Shown piece after piece: positions 1 to 8,359 of a DNA stretch of 64,000 bases; position 1 is the stretch's first letter; every line of letters starts with the position of its first letter. Under the pieces are notes generated by a model that saw only the letters and a list, made by a program, of their open reading frames with translations, searched no databases and was not told where the DNA came from. Source of the stretch: Rhizobium sp. RM (lineage in GTDB: Bacteria; Pseudomonadota; Alphaproteobacteria; Rhizobiales; Rhizobiaceae); contig NZ_JACAWV010000008.1 of the NCBI RefSeq assembly GCF_013390595.1, positions 806,001 through 870,000 on the forward strand, written 5' to 3'. Made by a program: the position numbers and the translations under genes.

Positions 1-714
1 GAAGAAGCCTGGATCTTTCTCTTCGTAAACCAGACGGTCGGCTGACTGCGGTTCGCCGATAATATGGTGGAAGACCTTGGAAGGGCGATGGTTTTCGTCT
101 TGCAGCGTATAGAAAAAGCTCTTGCCATCGGGTGCCCAGGCACCACCGCCACCGGTGTTTTCGATGACGTCGGTCAGGTCTTCACCTGTTGCCAGATCGC
201 GGATGCGCAGCGTGAAATATTCCGAGCCCTTGTCGTCGTAGCTCCAGATGCCGCGATTGTGATCGGTGGACTGGTCCAGACCACCAAGACGGAAATAGTC
301 CTTCCCCTCGGCTTCCTTGTCACCATCAAGCAGAATGTGCTTCTCGCCCCCGTCGCGCGGGGTGCGGAAATAATGCGGCTGCTCGCCACCGGTAACGAAC
401 AGCGTGCCGTAGGCATAGGGGCCGTCATTGACCGGGACGGAGGAATCGTCCTGCTTGATGCGCCCCTTCATCTCCTCGAACAGCTTTTCCTGCAGCGGCT
501 TCGTATCGCCCATTGCCGCTTCCATATAGGCATTTTCCGCTTCCAGATGGGTGCGGATGGCCGGGTCCAGAAGGCTGGGGTCCTTGAACATCGCCTGCCA
601 GTTGTCAGCCCGGAACCAGGCATAGTCGTCAGTGCGGGTAATGCCGTGATGCGTGTCGCTGACCGGCTTTTTTTCAGCGATCGGCGCGGCGGGCAGGTTC
701 TTGAAAATCGACAA
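1..714 (-). CDS. ptrB: Oligopeptidase B-like serine peptidase, N-terminal part (truncated by window edge)
   Basis: N-terminal 238 codons of a prolyl-oligopeptidase-family peptidase, most like oligopeptidase B, a cytoplasmic enzyme that cuts short peptides after basic residues. The gene runs leftward out of the window, so the catalytic Ser/Asp/His domain is not seen. Visible are the N-terminal segment with THHGITRTDDYAWFR and propeller-type blades such as HYFRTPRDGGEKHILLD. No ATG occurs in this frame below the upstream stop near 790. TTG at 714 begins MSIFKNLPAAP and follows a purine-rich GAAAGCGAG, so I take it as the start. The family call is firm; oligopeptidase B rather than another S9A peptidase is an inference from the N-terminal half only. 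Confidence 0.8.
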   Translation of the reverse strand, partial: MSIFKNLPAAPIAEKKPVSDTHHGITRTDDYAWFRADNWQAMFKDPSLLDPAIRTHLEAENAYMEAAMGDTKPLQEKLFEEMKGRIKQDDSSVPVNDGPYAYGTLFVTGGEQPHYFRTPRDGGEKHILLDGDKEAEGKDYFRLGGLDQSTDHNRGIWSYDDKGSEYFTLRIRDLATGEDLTDVIENTGGGGAWAPDGKSFFYTLQDENHRPSKVFHHIIGEPQSADRLVYEEKDPGFF

Positions 715-924
715 GGGAAACTCGCTTTCGTAACAAAAATCAGTCTGCGTTGGCCAAGATGTAGAGTGCGCCTCAAGGCCGATCAAGTTTCAAATCTCCA
801 CAGGCCTTTGGAGCGGCGGGCACATTTTCGTCAGTTTTCGATCACATTTTGGCAATATGCGGCAAACAAGGCCTCTCGGGTCGCCGTGAGTCGAAAGAAG
901 AAACGAAAGAATCTGACTGAACCC

Positions 925-1326
925 ATGCGAACGCTTTTCCCACTTGTCTTCTCTACCGTGTTTGCCTCCCTGTCTGTTTTGTCCCCAGCCTTTGCAATCG
1001 ACGCCAGCGTCATGCGCCAGTTGAACAAACTTGCGCCGGAGGAGCGTCTTGAGCAGCGCTGCGATATCGAGGCGATGGAACGCATCGCCACGGAACAGAA
1101 AGGCATGCGGCCGGACAAGGTAATCGCCTACACCTTCGGCGATCCGCAGGTCGGCAAGAACTCGATAAAGGCGCCGGGCGCCGCGTTCAGGAGTTCTGGG
1201 GAATGGTACAAGCTGAAATACAAGTGCCAGCTCAAGTCGGATTCTCTCAGCATCCAGTCTTTCGACTACCGCGTCGGTGACAAGATCCCCGAGGCACAGT
1301 GGAAGAAGTTGTATCTTTATGACTGA
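925..1326 (+). CDS. Secreted DUF930 domain protein
   Basis: A 133-residue protein that starts with a clear Sec signal peptide (MRTLFPLVFSTVFASL, cleavage expected after SPAFA) and continues as a DUF930-type domain: 'LNKLAPEERLEQRCDIEAME', a basic middle, two cysteines (in RCDIE and YKCQL) that could form a disulfide, and a C-terminal 'KIPEAQWKKLYLYD'. DUF930 proteins are small periplasmic proteins common in Rhizobiales with no known function. The same frame stays open far upstream, but that part is antisense to the peptidase gene; the signal peptide places the start at ATG 925. It is divergent from the peptidase and followed by the DapA-like gene. Confidence 0.8.
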   Translation: MRTLFPLVFSTVFASLSVLSPAFAIDASVMRQLNKLAPEERLEQRCDIEAMERIATEQKGMRPDKVIAYTFGDPQVGKNSIKAPGAAFRSSGEWYKLKYKCQLKSDSLSIQSFDYRVGDKIPEAQWKKLYLYD

Positions 1327-1430
1327 CCGCTGATATTTTCACGACTACCGGTTTTTGTTGACCGCTTCGCTTGTCGGGGCGGTCTTTGACTTGTACCCCT
1401 TGTTCGGAAGCGAATGCGAGGGGAAGCAGC

Positions 1431-2339
1431 ATGCCATCACGGTTCAAGGGACTTTCGGCATTTCCGATCACACCGGCCGAAGAAAACGGTCGTGTTGATG
1501 CCGAGGCGTTTTCGGCGTTGCTCGAACGTCTTGTTGCCGCCGAAGTCGATTCCGTTGGCATTCTCGGCAGCACCGGCAGCTACATGTATCTGTCCCGGGA
1601 AGAAAAGCGCCGTGCAGTGGAGACTGCGGCCTCCGTCGTCAAGGGTAAGCGTACGCTGATGGCGGGTGTTGGTGCGTTGCGAACGGATGAGGCCGTGACG
1701 CTGGCGAAGGATGCGGAGGCCGCCGGGGCTGACGCCCTGTTGCTGGCGCCGGTGTCCTATACACCGCTGACGCAGGAAGAGGCCTATCATCACTTTGCAG
1801 CGGTTGCGGGGGCGACCGCGCTGCCACTGGCGATCTACAACAATCCAGGCACCACGCGTTTCCTATTCAGCGACGAACTCCTGGTTCGTCTTGCCTATAT
1901 CCCGAACATTCGTGCCATCAAGATGCCGTTGCCGGCCGATCAGGATTTCGCCGCAGAACTTGAGCGGTTACGGCCGAAACTGCCTGACGATTTTGCCATC
2001 GGTTATAGCGGCGACTGGGGCTGTGCTGCGGCTACTCTTGCGGGTGGTGACGCCTGGTACAGCGTTGTTGCCGGTTTGCTTCCCGTCCCAGCCCTGAAGC
2101 TGATGCGTGCTGCGCAAGCTGGCAACGTCGATGAGGTGCAGCGGGTCGATGCGGCGTTCCAGCCCTTGTGGACGCTGTTCAAGGAATTCGGCAGCTTCCG
2201 GGTTGTTTATGCAGCCGCAAATCTGATGTCGGTAACCTTGATGGAGCCGCCACGTCCGATCCTGCCACTCACCAGCGCGGAACGTCAGCGGGTTGAAGAG
2301 GCGTTGAACGTGCTGTCGGGACTGGAAGATTTGCCATAA
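1431..2339 (+). CDS. Dihydrodipicolinate synthase / N-acetylneuraminate lyase family aldolase
   Basis: A 302-residue class I (Schiff-base) aldolase of the DapA/NAL superfamily, a TIM barrel. The phosphate/carboxylate loop reads 'GILGSTGSYMYLSREEKRR', the conserved tyrosine lies in 'LLAPVSYTPLTQEEAY', and the lysine that forms the imine with pyruvate is in 'IRAIKMP'. The start at ATG 1431 follows GAGGGGAAG at good spacing; an earlier in-frame start has no ribosome site. The usual E of the GTTGE motif is replaced here (GSTGS), which argues against the housekeeping dihydrodipicolinate synthase and for one of the many paralogues acting on sugar acids or hydroxyproline-type substrates. The substrate cannot be told from sequence. 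Confidence 0.85.
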   Translation: MPSRFKGLSAFPITPAEENGRVDAEAFSALLERLVAAEVDSVGILGSTGSYMYLSREEKRRAVETAASVVKGKRTLMAGVGALRTDEAVTLAKDAEAAGADALLLAPVSYTPLTQEEAYHHFAAVAGATALPLAIYNNPGTTRFLFSDELLVRLAYIPNIRAIKMPLPADQDFAAELERLRPKLPDDFAIGYSGDWGCAAATLAGGDAWYSVVAGLLPVPALKLMRAAQAGNVDEVQRVDAAFQPLWTLFKEFGSFRVVYAAANLMSVTLMEPPRPILPLTSAERQRVEEALNVLSGLEDLP

Positions 2340-2392
2340 TTCAGGCGCTTTGCGGGCCGATGCCGATGCCGCCTCTTATCTGGAATACAATC

Positions 2393-3118
2393 ATGTCCCG
2401 CCACCTTCTCATTGCTGCCCTGCTTTTTTCAGCCTCGACATCTGCTTACGCCGGTTCCGGCCTGGTCGAGCCGACGCTGAAAATGACACCGCATCGCGAC
2501 GGCGCTGTGCATGTGGCAATCACGCTCGATGCCTGCATGGGCAAGACCGATCACCGTATTCTGGATACCTTGGTCAATGAAAAAATACCGGCGACGATCT
2601 TCGTCACCGCACGCTGGCTCAAGCACAATGCGGATGCGCTGGCTGTAATGCAGTCGCATCCGGATCTGTTTGAAATCGAAAACCACGGCGAGAACCATGT
2701 TCCTGCCGTCGACAAACCGGTTTCGATCTATGGCATAGCTGCGGCCGGTTCGGCCGAGGCCGTCAAGCAGGAAGTGGAGGGCGGCCGCCTGGCCATCGTT
2801 GCCGCAACCGGCATACAGCCTCAGTGGTTCCGAGGCGCAACCGCCAAATACACGGCATCGTCGATGGCTGAAATCAATCGCCTGGGCATGCGCGTCGCGG
2901 GGTACTCGGTCAATGGCGATGGCGGCTCGCTGCTGGGTGCTGCCGCAACCGCAAAACATATTGCGTCCGCTAGAGATGGCGATGTCATTATCTCGCATAT
3001 CAACCAGCCGACCCATGAGGCGGGTGAGGGCGTTGTGAAGGGTCTGTTGGCTTTGAAAGCCCGCGGCGTGATCTTTACACGGCTGGATGATCCGGCCTTC
3101 GCTCCACCCGGTAACTGA
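2393..3118 (+). CDS. Secreted polysaccharide deacetylase family protein
   Basis: A 241-residue NodB-homology (carbohydrate esterase 4) protein. MSRHLLIAALLFSASTSAYA is a textbook signal peptide, which favours ATG 2393 over ATG 2360. The catalytic motif 1 is variant: 'VAITLDACMG' in place of TFDDG, keeping one Asp; motif 2 'IENHGENHVP' supplies the metal-binding H-x-x-x-H. Later segments 'WFRGATAKYTASS' and 'GDVIISHINQPTH' match the RxPY-like and LxH-like motifs of the family. It should act on a periplasmic or exported amino-sugar polymer or peptidoglycan. The variant motif 1 leaves enzyme activity unproven. Confidence 0.85.
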   Translation: MSRHLLIAALLFSASTSAYAGSGLVEPTLKMTPHRDGAVHVAITLDACMGKTDHRILDTLVNEKIPATIFVTARWLKHNADALAVMQSHPDLFEIENHGENHVPAVDKPVSIYGIAAAGSAEAVKQEVEGGRLAIVAATGIQPQWFRGATAKYTASSMAEINRLGMRVAGYSVNGDGGSLLGAAATAKHIASARDGDVIISHINQPTHEAGEGVVKGLLALKARGVIFTRLDDPAFAPPGN

Positions 3119-3200
3119 CACTTCAGGGACGCGTGACGGTTCCCACATCGATGCCCGTTTTTCGGCGGCATGTCGTTTCGATTTGCGCTAGCATCCTCTC

Positions 3201-4277
3201 ATGTTGTTCAAACGCCCCGACACCGAAACCCTGTATTCTGCCCTTGTGAACAAGGACCCCGCCTATGAGGGCGTGGCCTATGTCTGTGTCACCTCGACGA
3301 AGATCTTCTGTCGTTTCACCTGCACAGCGCGCAAGCCGAAGCCGGAAAACTGCCTGTTTCAGGATAACATTGCGCAGTGCCTGGAGGCTGGCTTCCGCCC
3401 CTGCAAGCGGTGCAAGCCGATGCTGGCTTACGGCTCGGCCGATGCCACAGTCACCGATCTGTTGACTGCGCTTGAAAAGGAACCGCAGCGTCGTTGGCGC
3501 GAGGAAGATGTCTCTGACATGGGTTATGATACCTCGACGGTACGCCGGGTATTCAAGCGCCGTTTCGGCATGAGCTTCCTTGAGATCGCACGATTGCGCC
3601 GGGTGGGTGACGCGGCGACAAGCCTCGCATCAGGCGATGCTGTGATCTGCGCGCAGCTTGACGCCGGATATGAATCAGGCAGCGGTTTCCGCTCGGCAAT
3701 CAACCAGTTTTTCGGCACGTCGCCGGCTGCACTCAAGGGCAAGGCATTTTTGAAAGGCGACTGGATCGAAACGCCGATCGGCCCAATGCTGGCGGTGGCC
3801 GACGACCACGCGCTGCATCTCCTCGAGTTCGCTGACAGGCCAGCACTGCCCGCGGAACTCAAGCGGCTGACTGCCCGAACCGGCGCGGATATGGTTCTCG
3901 GTCGCACACCTGTCACCGATGCGATCGGCCGGGAACTCGACGCCTACTTTGCCGGGAGGTTGACGACGTTTGAAGCGCGCCTTGCTGGTCACGGCACACC
4001 TTTTGAACGAACGGTCTGGGATGAGTTACGGAGAATTCCATCCGGTGCAATTGCCAGCTATTCGGCAATTGCCGAACGACTGGAAAAGCCATCCGCCGTC
4101 CGCGCCGTGGCCCGTGCCAATGGTGCAAACCAGATTGCCATCGTCATTCCGTGCCACCGCGTTCTCGGCGCTGATGGCAGCCTGACCGGATATGGCGGCG
4201 GGTTATGGCGCAAGAAATGGCTGCTTGAGCACGAGCGCCGTGTCGCGGAAAAAGAGACTGTGGCTCTGGCCTCCTGA
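3201..4277 (+). CDS. ada: Ada: methylphosphotriester / O6-methylguanine-DNA methyltransferase and activator
   Basis: A 358-residue Ada protein with three parts: an N-terminal zinc/methyl-acceptor domain (cysteines in 'FCRFTC' and 'FRPCKRCKP'), an AraC-type helix-turn-helix ('DMGYDTSTVRRVFKRRFGM' and following helix), and a C-terminal O6-alkylguanine transferase domain with the acceptor cysteine in 'VIPCHRV'. It takes methyl groups from DNA irreversibly; methylation of the N-terminal cysteine turns it into an activator of the adaptive response. It ends 6 bases from the convergent permease stop. No separate alkA or alkB is adjacent, so the regulon partner genes lie elsewhere. Confidence 0.95.
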   Translation: MLFKRPDTETLYSALVNKDPAYEGVAYVCVTSTKIFCRFTCTARKPKPENCLFQDNIAQCLEAGFRPCKRCKPMLAYGSADATVTDLLTALEKEPQRRWREEDVSDMGYDTSTVRRVFKRRFGMSFLEIARLRRVGDAATSLASGDAVICAQLDAGYESGSGFRSAINQFFGTSPAALKGKAFLKGDWIETPIGPMLAVADDHALHLLEFADRPALPAELKRLTARTGADMVLGRTPVTDAIGRELDAYFAGRLTTFEARLAGHGTPFERTVWDELRRIPSGAIASYSAIAERLEKPSAVRAVARANGANQIAIVIPCHRVLGADGSLTGYGGGLWRKKWLLEHERRVAEKETVALAS

Positions 4278-4283
4278 ATCACA

Positions 4284-5435
4284 TCAATCCGGCAGGTGCG
4301 GCACGATCCGGCGTGACGGAAACAGGTCGCGGCTTACCGTCATGGCGATCAGTGAAAGCGGCAGCGCCAGCATGGCGCCAGCCGCGCCCCACATCCACGT
4401 CCAGAAGATAATCATCACGAAGACGAGGAAGGGATTGATCTCCATGTTGCGGCCCACCACCGCCGGAAAGGCGAGATTTTCCATCAGCAGGTGAATGGTG
4501 AAGAAGATGGCTGCAGGGAGCAGGGCGAAGAAAAGATTGTCGTGGGTGATGATGCCGGCGACAGTCAGCGCTATGGTCATGGCCGTGATGCCGAGAAATG
4601 GCACGAAGCTGGAGAGAAAGGCAAACAGCCCCCACAACAGCGGCATTGCCAGTCCACCGAAATAGGCAATCACCACCATCGTCACGCCAAGCCCCGCGTA
4701 GATCAGCGCCGCCGTGGCAAAATAAGTGCCGAGCACTTCCTCGATAGAGGCAATCACCCGGATGGTCCTAAGCCGCTGGTGGCGGGCCGGAAAGGCCATG
4801 ATGAGGGCCTTGCGCAGGCGCGTGCGGCTGTAGAGAAACATCAAAAGTGCGGCGAAGAAAATCAGTCCTTGTATGATCGCTGGAGTGACGTTGGCGCCAA
4901 GTACGGAAATGATTTCGCCACTTCTCGCCAGCAGCGATTCCATCGACATCGACCCCATGCTGAAGGTCGCGGCCGAAATGTTCAGCCAACTCAGTCGCTG
5001 CAGATAAGGGAGAAAGCGATCGATGCTGCGTTCGATGAGGGCTGGACCTTCCGATGCCAGCAACGACAGCGGGTCAACAAGGGAATTGATGACGAAGAAG
5101 ATAACGGCCGCGACCAGTGTCGAGAGGATAAGCGCGACACCGGAACCCGGAATACCGTACGAACCGAGTTTTTCAGCCGCAATACCAAGGATCATGCCAA
5201 CGACGATCGCCATGACGACCGGAATGAGGATCAGCGAAAGTTCGTGAATGATCGCCATCATCATGATGATGAAGATGCCGATGATTGACCAGGCAACGGC
5301 CACATCCAGAGCCTCGCGACCCAGAGGTTGCTGGCTTCGTGCGTCGTCGCGTTTTGACGTCGCTTGCGGCATGTCGGGTTTCACACCCGGGATAGATGCC
5401 GCGACACCATGGCCGGGCTTGGCATTTTCATTCAT
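4284..5435 (-). CDS. AI-2E family transporter (PerM/YdiK-type membrane protein)
   Basis: A 383-residue polytopic membrane protein of the AI-2E transporter family: a hydrophilic N-terminal tail, then about eight hydrophobic segments, with the characteristic 'FFALLPAAIFFTIHLLMENL' region near the C-terminus. Members have been linked to autoinducer-2 export or Na+/H+ exchange, but most, this one included, have no proven substrate. The longer open frame upstream is rejected because ATG 5435 is preceded by GGGGGA at normal spacing and the upstream residues do not resemble the family. It is convergent with ada. Confidence 0.85.
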   Translation of the reverse strand: MNENAKPGHGVAASIPGVKPDMPQATSKRDDARSQQPLGREALDVAVAWSIIGIFIIMMMAIIHELSLILIPVVMAIVVGMILGIAAEKLGSYGIPGSGVALILSTLVAAVIFFVINSLVDPLSLLASEGPALIERSIDRFLPYLQRLSWLNISAATFSMGSMSMESLLARSGEIISVLGANVTPAIIQGLIFFAALLMFLYSRTRLRKALIMAFPARHQRLRTIRVIASIEEVLGTYFATAALIYAGLGVTMVVIAYFGGLAMPLLWGLFAFLSSFVPFLGITAMTIALTVAGIITHDNLFFALLPAAIFFTIHLLMENLAFPAVVGRNMEINPFLVFVMIIFWTWMWGAAGAMLALPLSLIAMTVSRDLFPSRRIVPHLPD

Positions 5436-5522
5436 CAAACGGTCCCCCAAATCAGGACAAAAACGTTCGAGGAATGTGCAGGTTCCGAGGCGACGCAAAT
5501 TTTGCGGCGCCTCGGCAAAACA

Positions 5523-6383
5523 TTAGGCAGAAAGCTTGAGGCTGATGCCCCAGGGGTCGCGGATCGCGATACCGTCGCTCTTGCGTTCCGTTGCGATCTC
5601 CAGCCGGTCGAGCGCTGCAATTGCGTTATCCAGGCTTCCCTGCTCGTTGAATTTCAACGAATAACCGGAGAGCCCAGTCATGTTTGCCTTGCGCGCCTGC
5701 GCGCCCCGGCTGTTCCAGATATTCGCAGCAACATGGTGGTGATAGGCACCCGAACCGAAGAAGCTGGCGCCGGGATAGCGAGCCATGATCTTTAGGCCGA
5801 GAACGTCCTGATAGAACTCGTCAGCTTGAGGAATATTGCCGACCTGCAAATGGATATGGCCGATTGCCGTACCTTCGGGAGCGCCTTCCCATGCCGTTTT
5901 CGGTGCGCTGTTATAGAGCTCCTGGAGGTTGAGCCCGAGGGTTGCCATCTCCACTGTGCCGTCCTGTTGGTAGTTCCACTCCATTGGCGCGCGGTCGCGA
6001 TAGACCTCGATGCCATTGCCTTCGGGATCGGCGAGATAGATAGCTTCACTGACAAGGTGATCAGATGCGCCTTGAAGCTGAACGTTGTTATGCGCCGCAT
6101 TCGCCAGCCAATGAGCCAGGTCCTTTCGGCTGGGCAACAGGAAAGCGGTATGGAACAGGCCGGCTGCATTGCGTGGCGCCCGCTCCGCCGTATCGGAGGT
6201 TTCAAGTGTCAACAGTGGTTGACCATGCGCGCCCAGAATTTCACCGCTCGGGCTCCGTTCAAGCACGGAAAGACCGATCATTTTCTGGTAGAAATCGGAG
6301 ACGCGTGGCAAATCGCGCACGACCAGATGGGCCTGCCCCACATAGGCTGGTCGCGTCAGGGCGAATTGTTTGATTTCACTCAT
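5523..6383 (-). CDS. Two-domain VOC family protein (CatE-like extradiol dioxygenase family)
   Basis: A 286-residue protein with two vicinal-oxygen-chelate modules. The first begins 'GQAHLVVRDLPRVSDFYQ' and contains 'DPEGNGIEVYRDR'; the second begins 'IGHIHLQVGNIPQADEFYQ' and contains 'GAYHHHVAANIW'. The histidine and glutamate positions (QAHL, EVYRD, HIHL, HHHVA) match metal ligands of extradiol ring-cleavage dioxygenases such as Bacillus CatE. A ring-cleavage or glyoxalase-like role is likely; the substrate is unknown. ATG 6383 has GGAG six bases upstream, whereas two nearby ATGs do not fit a ribosome site. Confidence 0.8.
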   Translation of the reverse strand: MSEIKQFALTRPAYVGQAHLVVRDLPRVSDFYQKMIGLSVLERSPSGEILGAHGQPLLTLETSDTAERAPRNAAGLFHTAFLLPSRKDLAHWLANAAHNNVQLQGASDHLVSEAIYLADPEGNGIEVYRDRAPMEWNYQQDGTVEMATLGLNLQELYNSAPKTAWEGAPEGTAIGHIHLQVGNIPQADEFYQDVLGLKIMARYPGASFFGSGAYHHHVAANIWNSRGAQARKANMTGLSGYSLKFNEQGSLDNAIAALDRLEIATERKSDGIAIRDPWGISLKLSA

Positions 6384-6557
6384 CATAATCTCCATATTGA
6401 TTGTGACGCACTGACGATGCGAGTTTTTCGCCCGGGTCACGGAACGCCGCTTCGCGGCGATTGTTGACAGGGAATATGAAGGCTTTTCGTCGTTCAGCAA
6501 AGATCGCCGTTTGGCGATTGACCGTCCATTATTTGTTGACAATACCCCTTCACGACT

Positions 6558-6571
6558 TTGACTTCGATCAA
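6558..6571 (+). promoter_or_regulatory. FNR/FixK-type anaerobox upstream of the universal stress gene
   Basis: TTGAC-TTCG-ATCAA fits the TTGAY-N4-RTCAA consensus for FNR, FnrN or FixK. TATGAA at 6597-6602 is a possible -10; a start of transcription near 6607 would put the box centre near -42, the usual class II position. Regulation by low oxygen is inferred from this fit. Confidence 0.6.
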
Positions 6572-6650
6572 GGCACTGAGGGCACCGCTAGGGAAGTATG
6601 AACTGGTCCGATAACTGAAACGGCGCATTTCGCCGAAAGAAGGAGACACC

Positions 6651-7061
6651 ATGTATAAGAAGATCATAGTAGCCGTCGATTTGAGCGCCATCGAAAAAGG
6701 CGAGAAAATCCTCGACAAGGCCAAGTCGCTTCTCGATGTCGACGGCGAGATTGTTCTCATCAATGTTGTCGAGGAACTGCCCGGCTATCTGGCTGTCGAT
6801 CTTCCCGTCGACCTGATCGAGAATGCGCTCAAGGACGCCAAGGCGAAACTTGCCGCCCTGAAAGCAAAGGTATCCTTCCAGGGCAAGGAAGAGATCAGAA
6901 GCGGCGCACCGGCACGCGAGATCATTGCCGCTGCCGCCGACCACAAGGCCGATCTTATCATCATTGCCTCGCACACACCGGACTTCAGCAATTATTTCAT
7001 CGGCGCGACTGCTGATCGCGTAGTCCGCCATGCGAAATGCTCGGTGCTGGTTGATCGTTGA
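6651..7061 (+). CDS. Universal stress protein, UspF-like
   Basis: A 136-residue single-domain UspA-superfamily protein. It opens with 'MYKKIIVAVDLS', carries 'IVLINVVEELPGYL', 'SGAPAREIIAAAADHKADL' and ends 'RHAKCSVLVDR'. The C-terminal part resembles E. coli UspF/UspG more than the ATP-binding MJ0577 type, since the full G-2X-G-9X-G(S/T) motif is not present. AAGGAG sits just before the start. An FNR/FixK-type box about 80 bases upstream and the stress genes that follow suggest a role in oxygen limitation or stationary survival. Confidence 0.9.
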   Translation: MYKKIIVAVDLSAIEKGEKILDKAKSLLDVDGEIVLINVVEELPGYLAVDLPVDLIENALKDAKAKLAALKAKVSFQGKEEIRSGAPAREIIAAAADHKADLIIIASHTPDFSNYFIGATADRVVRHAKCSVLVDR

Positions 7062-7121
7062 ACGTGCCGTGAAAACGGGGCTGTGGTCGACATCGTCCAC
7101 AGCCTGCCGGAGGAAAAACAG

Positions 7122-7442
7122 ATGAACGTTGAGACCTACGAAAAAATTCTGCGCGACCGCCAGCGTGAACTCTATCGACGCCTTCACCGGATCGAGGCTG
7201 ATTTCGAAGAGCCGCGCAACCCCGACGACGAAGACCGGGCCGTTGAGCGCAATAATGACGAGGTGCTGGACGAACTCGGCCAGGTGGGGCAGGACGAACT
7301 GCGCGCCATAGACGCCGCCCTCGACCGTGTTGCTCAAGGCACCTTCGGCAAATGCGTCAGATGCGGCAAGCAGATTTCCGAAGACCGGCTGAAAGCCGTG
7401 CCCTATACGCCTTTCTGCCAGAAGTGTGCATCCGAGCTCTGA
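7122..7442 (+). CDS. DksA/TraR-family zinc-finger protein
   Basis: A 106-residue small DksA-like protein. Residues 1-30 form a short amphipathic helix, residues 35-40 read DDEDRA and so keep the acidic DxxDxA tip that DksA inserts into the RNA polymerase secondary channel, and the C-terminus has a four-cysteine zinc finger (CVRC ... CQKC). ATG 7122 follows GGAGGAAAAACAG at good spacing; an earlier in-frame GTG lacks this. It lies 60 bases after the Usp gene on the same strand and may be co-transcribed. Retention of the tip residues suggests it can act on RNA polymerase, unlike many short TraR-type paralogues. Confidence 0.88.
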   Translation: MNVETYEKILRDRQRELYRRLHRIEADFEEPRNPDDEDRAVERNNDEVLDELGQVGQDELRAIDAALDRVAQGTFGKCVRCGKQISEDRLKAVPYTPFCQKCASEL

Positions 7443-7512
7443 CAGACGTGTGACTTCCGCTTTTGCAACAATTGTGAACGCAATTTGATTGCAGTTAACC
7501 GGTCGTTGTCTT

Positions 7513-7564
7513 GTTCCCGTCGAATATTGCCGTCATGCTTCAATAAAAGCATGCAGACGGGAAC
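7513..7564 (+). promoter_or_regulatory. Nested inverted repeats over the trhA ribosome-binding site
   Basis: GTTCCCGTC (7513-7521) pairs perfectly with GACGGGAAC (7556-7564), and inside it CATGCTT (7534-7540) pairs with AAGCATG (7547-7553) across a six-base loop. The right outer arm holds GGGA, the best Shine-Dalgarno match for the ATG at 7570. If transcribed whole, the outer stem would cover the ribosome site. A weak FNR-like match, TTGAT-TGCA-GTTAA, lies at 7485-7498. Confidence 0.5.
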
Positions 7565-7569
7565 GGACT

Positions 7570-8238
7570 ATGAGTGACGTTTGGCGGTTCGGACGCCAGT
7601 ATGATTTTCACGAGATTGTCGCCGATGGCATTGTCCACGGCGTCGGCATCGTTTTTGCGCTGATTGGCGCAACGGCGCTGATTTTCTATGCGACCGTTTG
7701 GGACAGTGTGAGCGCCATTGCCGCTGCCTGGATTTATGGTCTTGGGCTCGTTGCCTGTCTATCGGTTTCCTTCACCTATAACATCTGGCCGCACTCCCAA
7801 GTGAAATGGGTTTTAAGGCGCTTTGATCATTCGGCTATCTTCGTTCTGATCGCCGCGACCTACACGCCGTTTTTGCAACGCGGCATCCACGAGCCGCTGA
7901 TCGCCGTAACGCTGGCGCTGATCTGGCTTGCGGCTATTGGTGGCGTGTTGCTCAAGTGTCTTTACCCCGGCCGCTACGACAAGGTTGCCATCCTGCTTTA
8001 TCTCGGCATGGGCTGGAGCGGTGTCATGGTGGCGGAGCCGCTGTCGACACACCTTGCTCCCGTCACGCTATGGCTGATCGTTATTGGTGGCATCATCTAT
8101 TCGCTCGGCGTCATTTTTCACGTCTGGGAAAAATTGCGGTTCCAGAACGCCATCTGGCATGGGTTCGTGGTCTCCGCTGCCATGGTGCACTATGTAGCGG
8201 TGCTGACATCCTTCTCCATCGCGCCGGTCATTTCCTGA
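7570..8238 (+). CDS. trhA: TrhA / hemolysin III family membrane protein (PAQR superfamily)
   Basis: A 222-residue integral membrane protein with about seven hydrophobic helices. It has the family's 'EIVADGIVHGVGIVFALIG' opening, the central 'RRFDHSAIFVLIAATYTPF' and the C-terminal 'IWHGFVVSAAMVHYVAVL'; these histidines and aspartate are the metal-binding set of the PAQR superfamily. Members were named for hemolytic activity of Bacillus hemolysin III, but the usual role in bacteria is membrane-fluidity or energy homeostasis, not virulence. The start at ATG 7570 is chosen because residues before it do not fit the family and include the leader hairpin. Confidence 0.88.
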   Translation: MSDVWRFGRQYDFHEIVADGIVHGVGIVFALIGATALIFYATVWDSVSAIAAAWIYGLGLVACLSVSFTYNIWPHSQVKWVLRRFDHSAIFVLIAATYTPFLQRGIHEPLIAVTLALIWLAAIGGVLLKCLYPGRYDKVAILLYLGMGWSGVMVAEPLSTHLAPVTLWLIVIGGIIYSLGVIFHVWEKLRFQNAIWHGFVVSAAMVHYVAVLTSFSIAPVIS

Positions 8239-8359
8239 TGGCGACGCAAAACGTCTGCTGGACAGTTGTCCCGTACGTCGCCTAAACCATGTTTCGGCCT
8301 GCCGTGACCATACGCAGGATCAGGGCTTTATGGCCCGGAAGCAAAAGGGCGGACGGATA

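Noticed and set aside
64-924. Plus-strand frame open across 64-924 and joined to the DUF930 protein
   Set aside because: It is antisense to the peptidase gene; the signal peptide at 925 shows the true start of the DUF930 protein.
7570-8238. TrhA as a virulence hemolysin
   Set aside because: Hemolysin III is a family name; bacterial members act in membrane homeostasis, and nothing here suggests secretion or a toxin.
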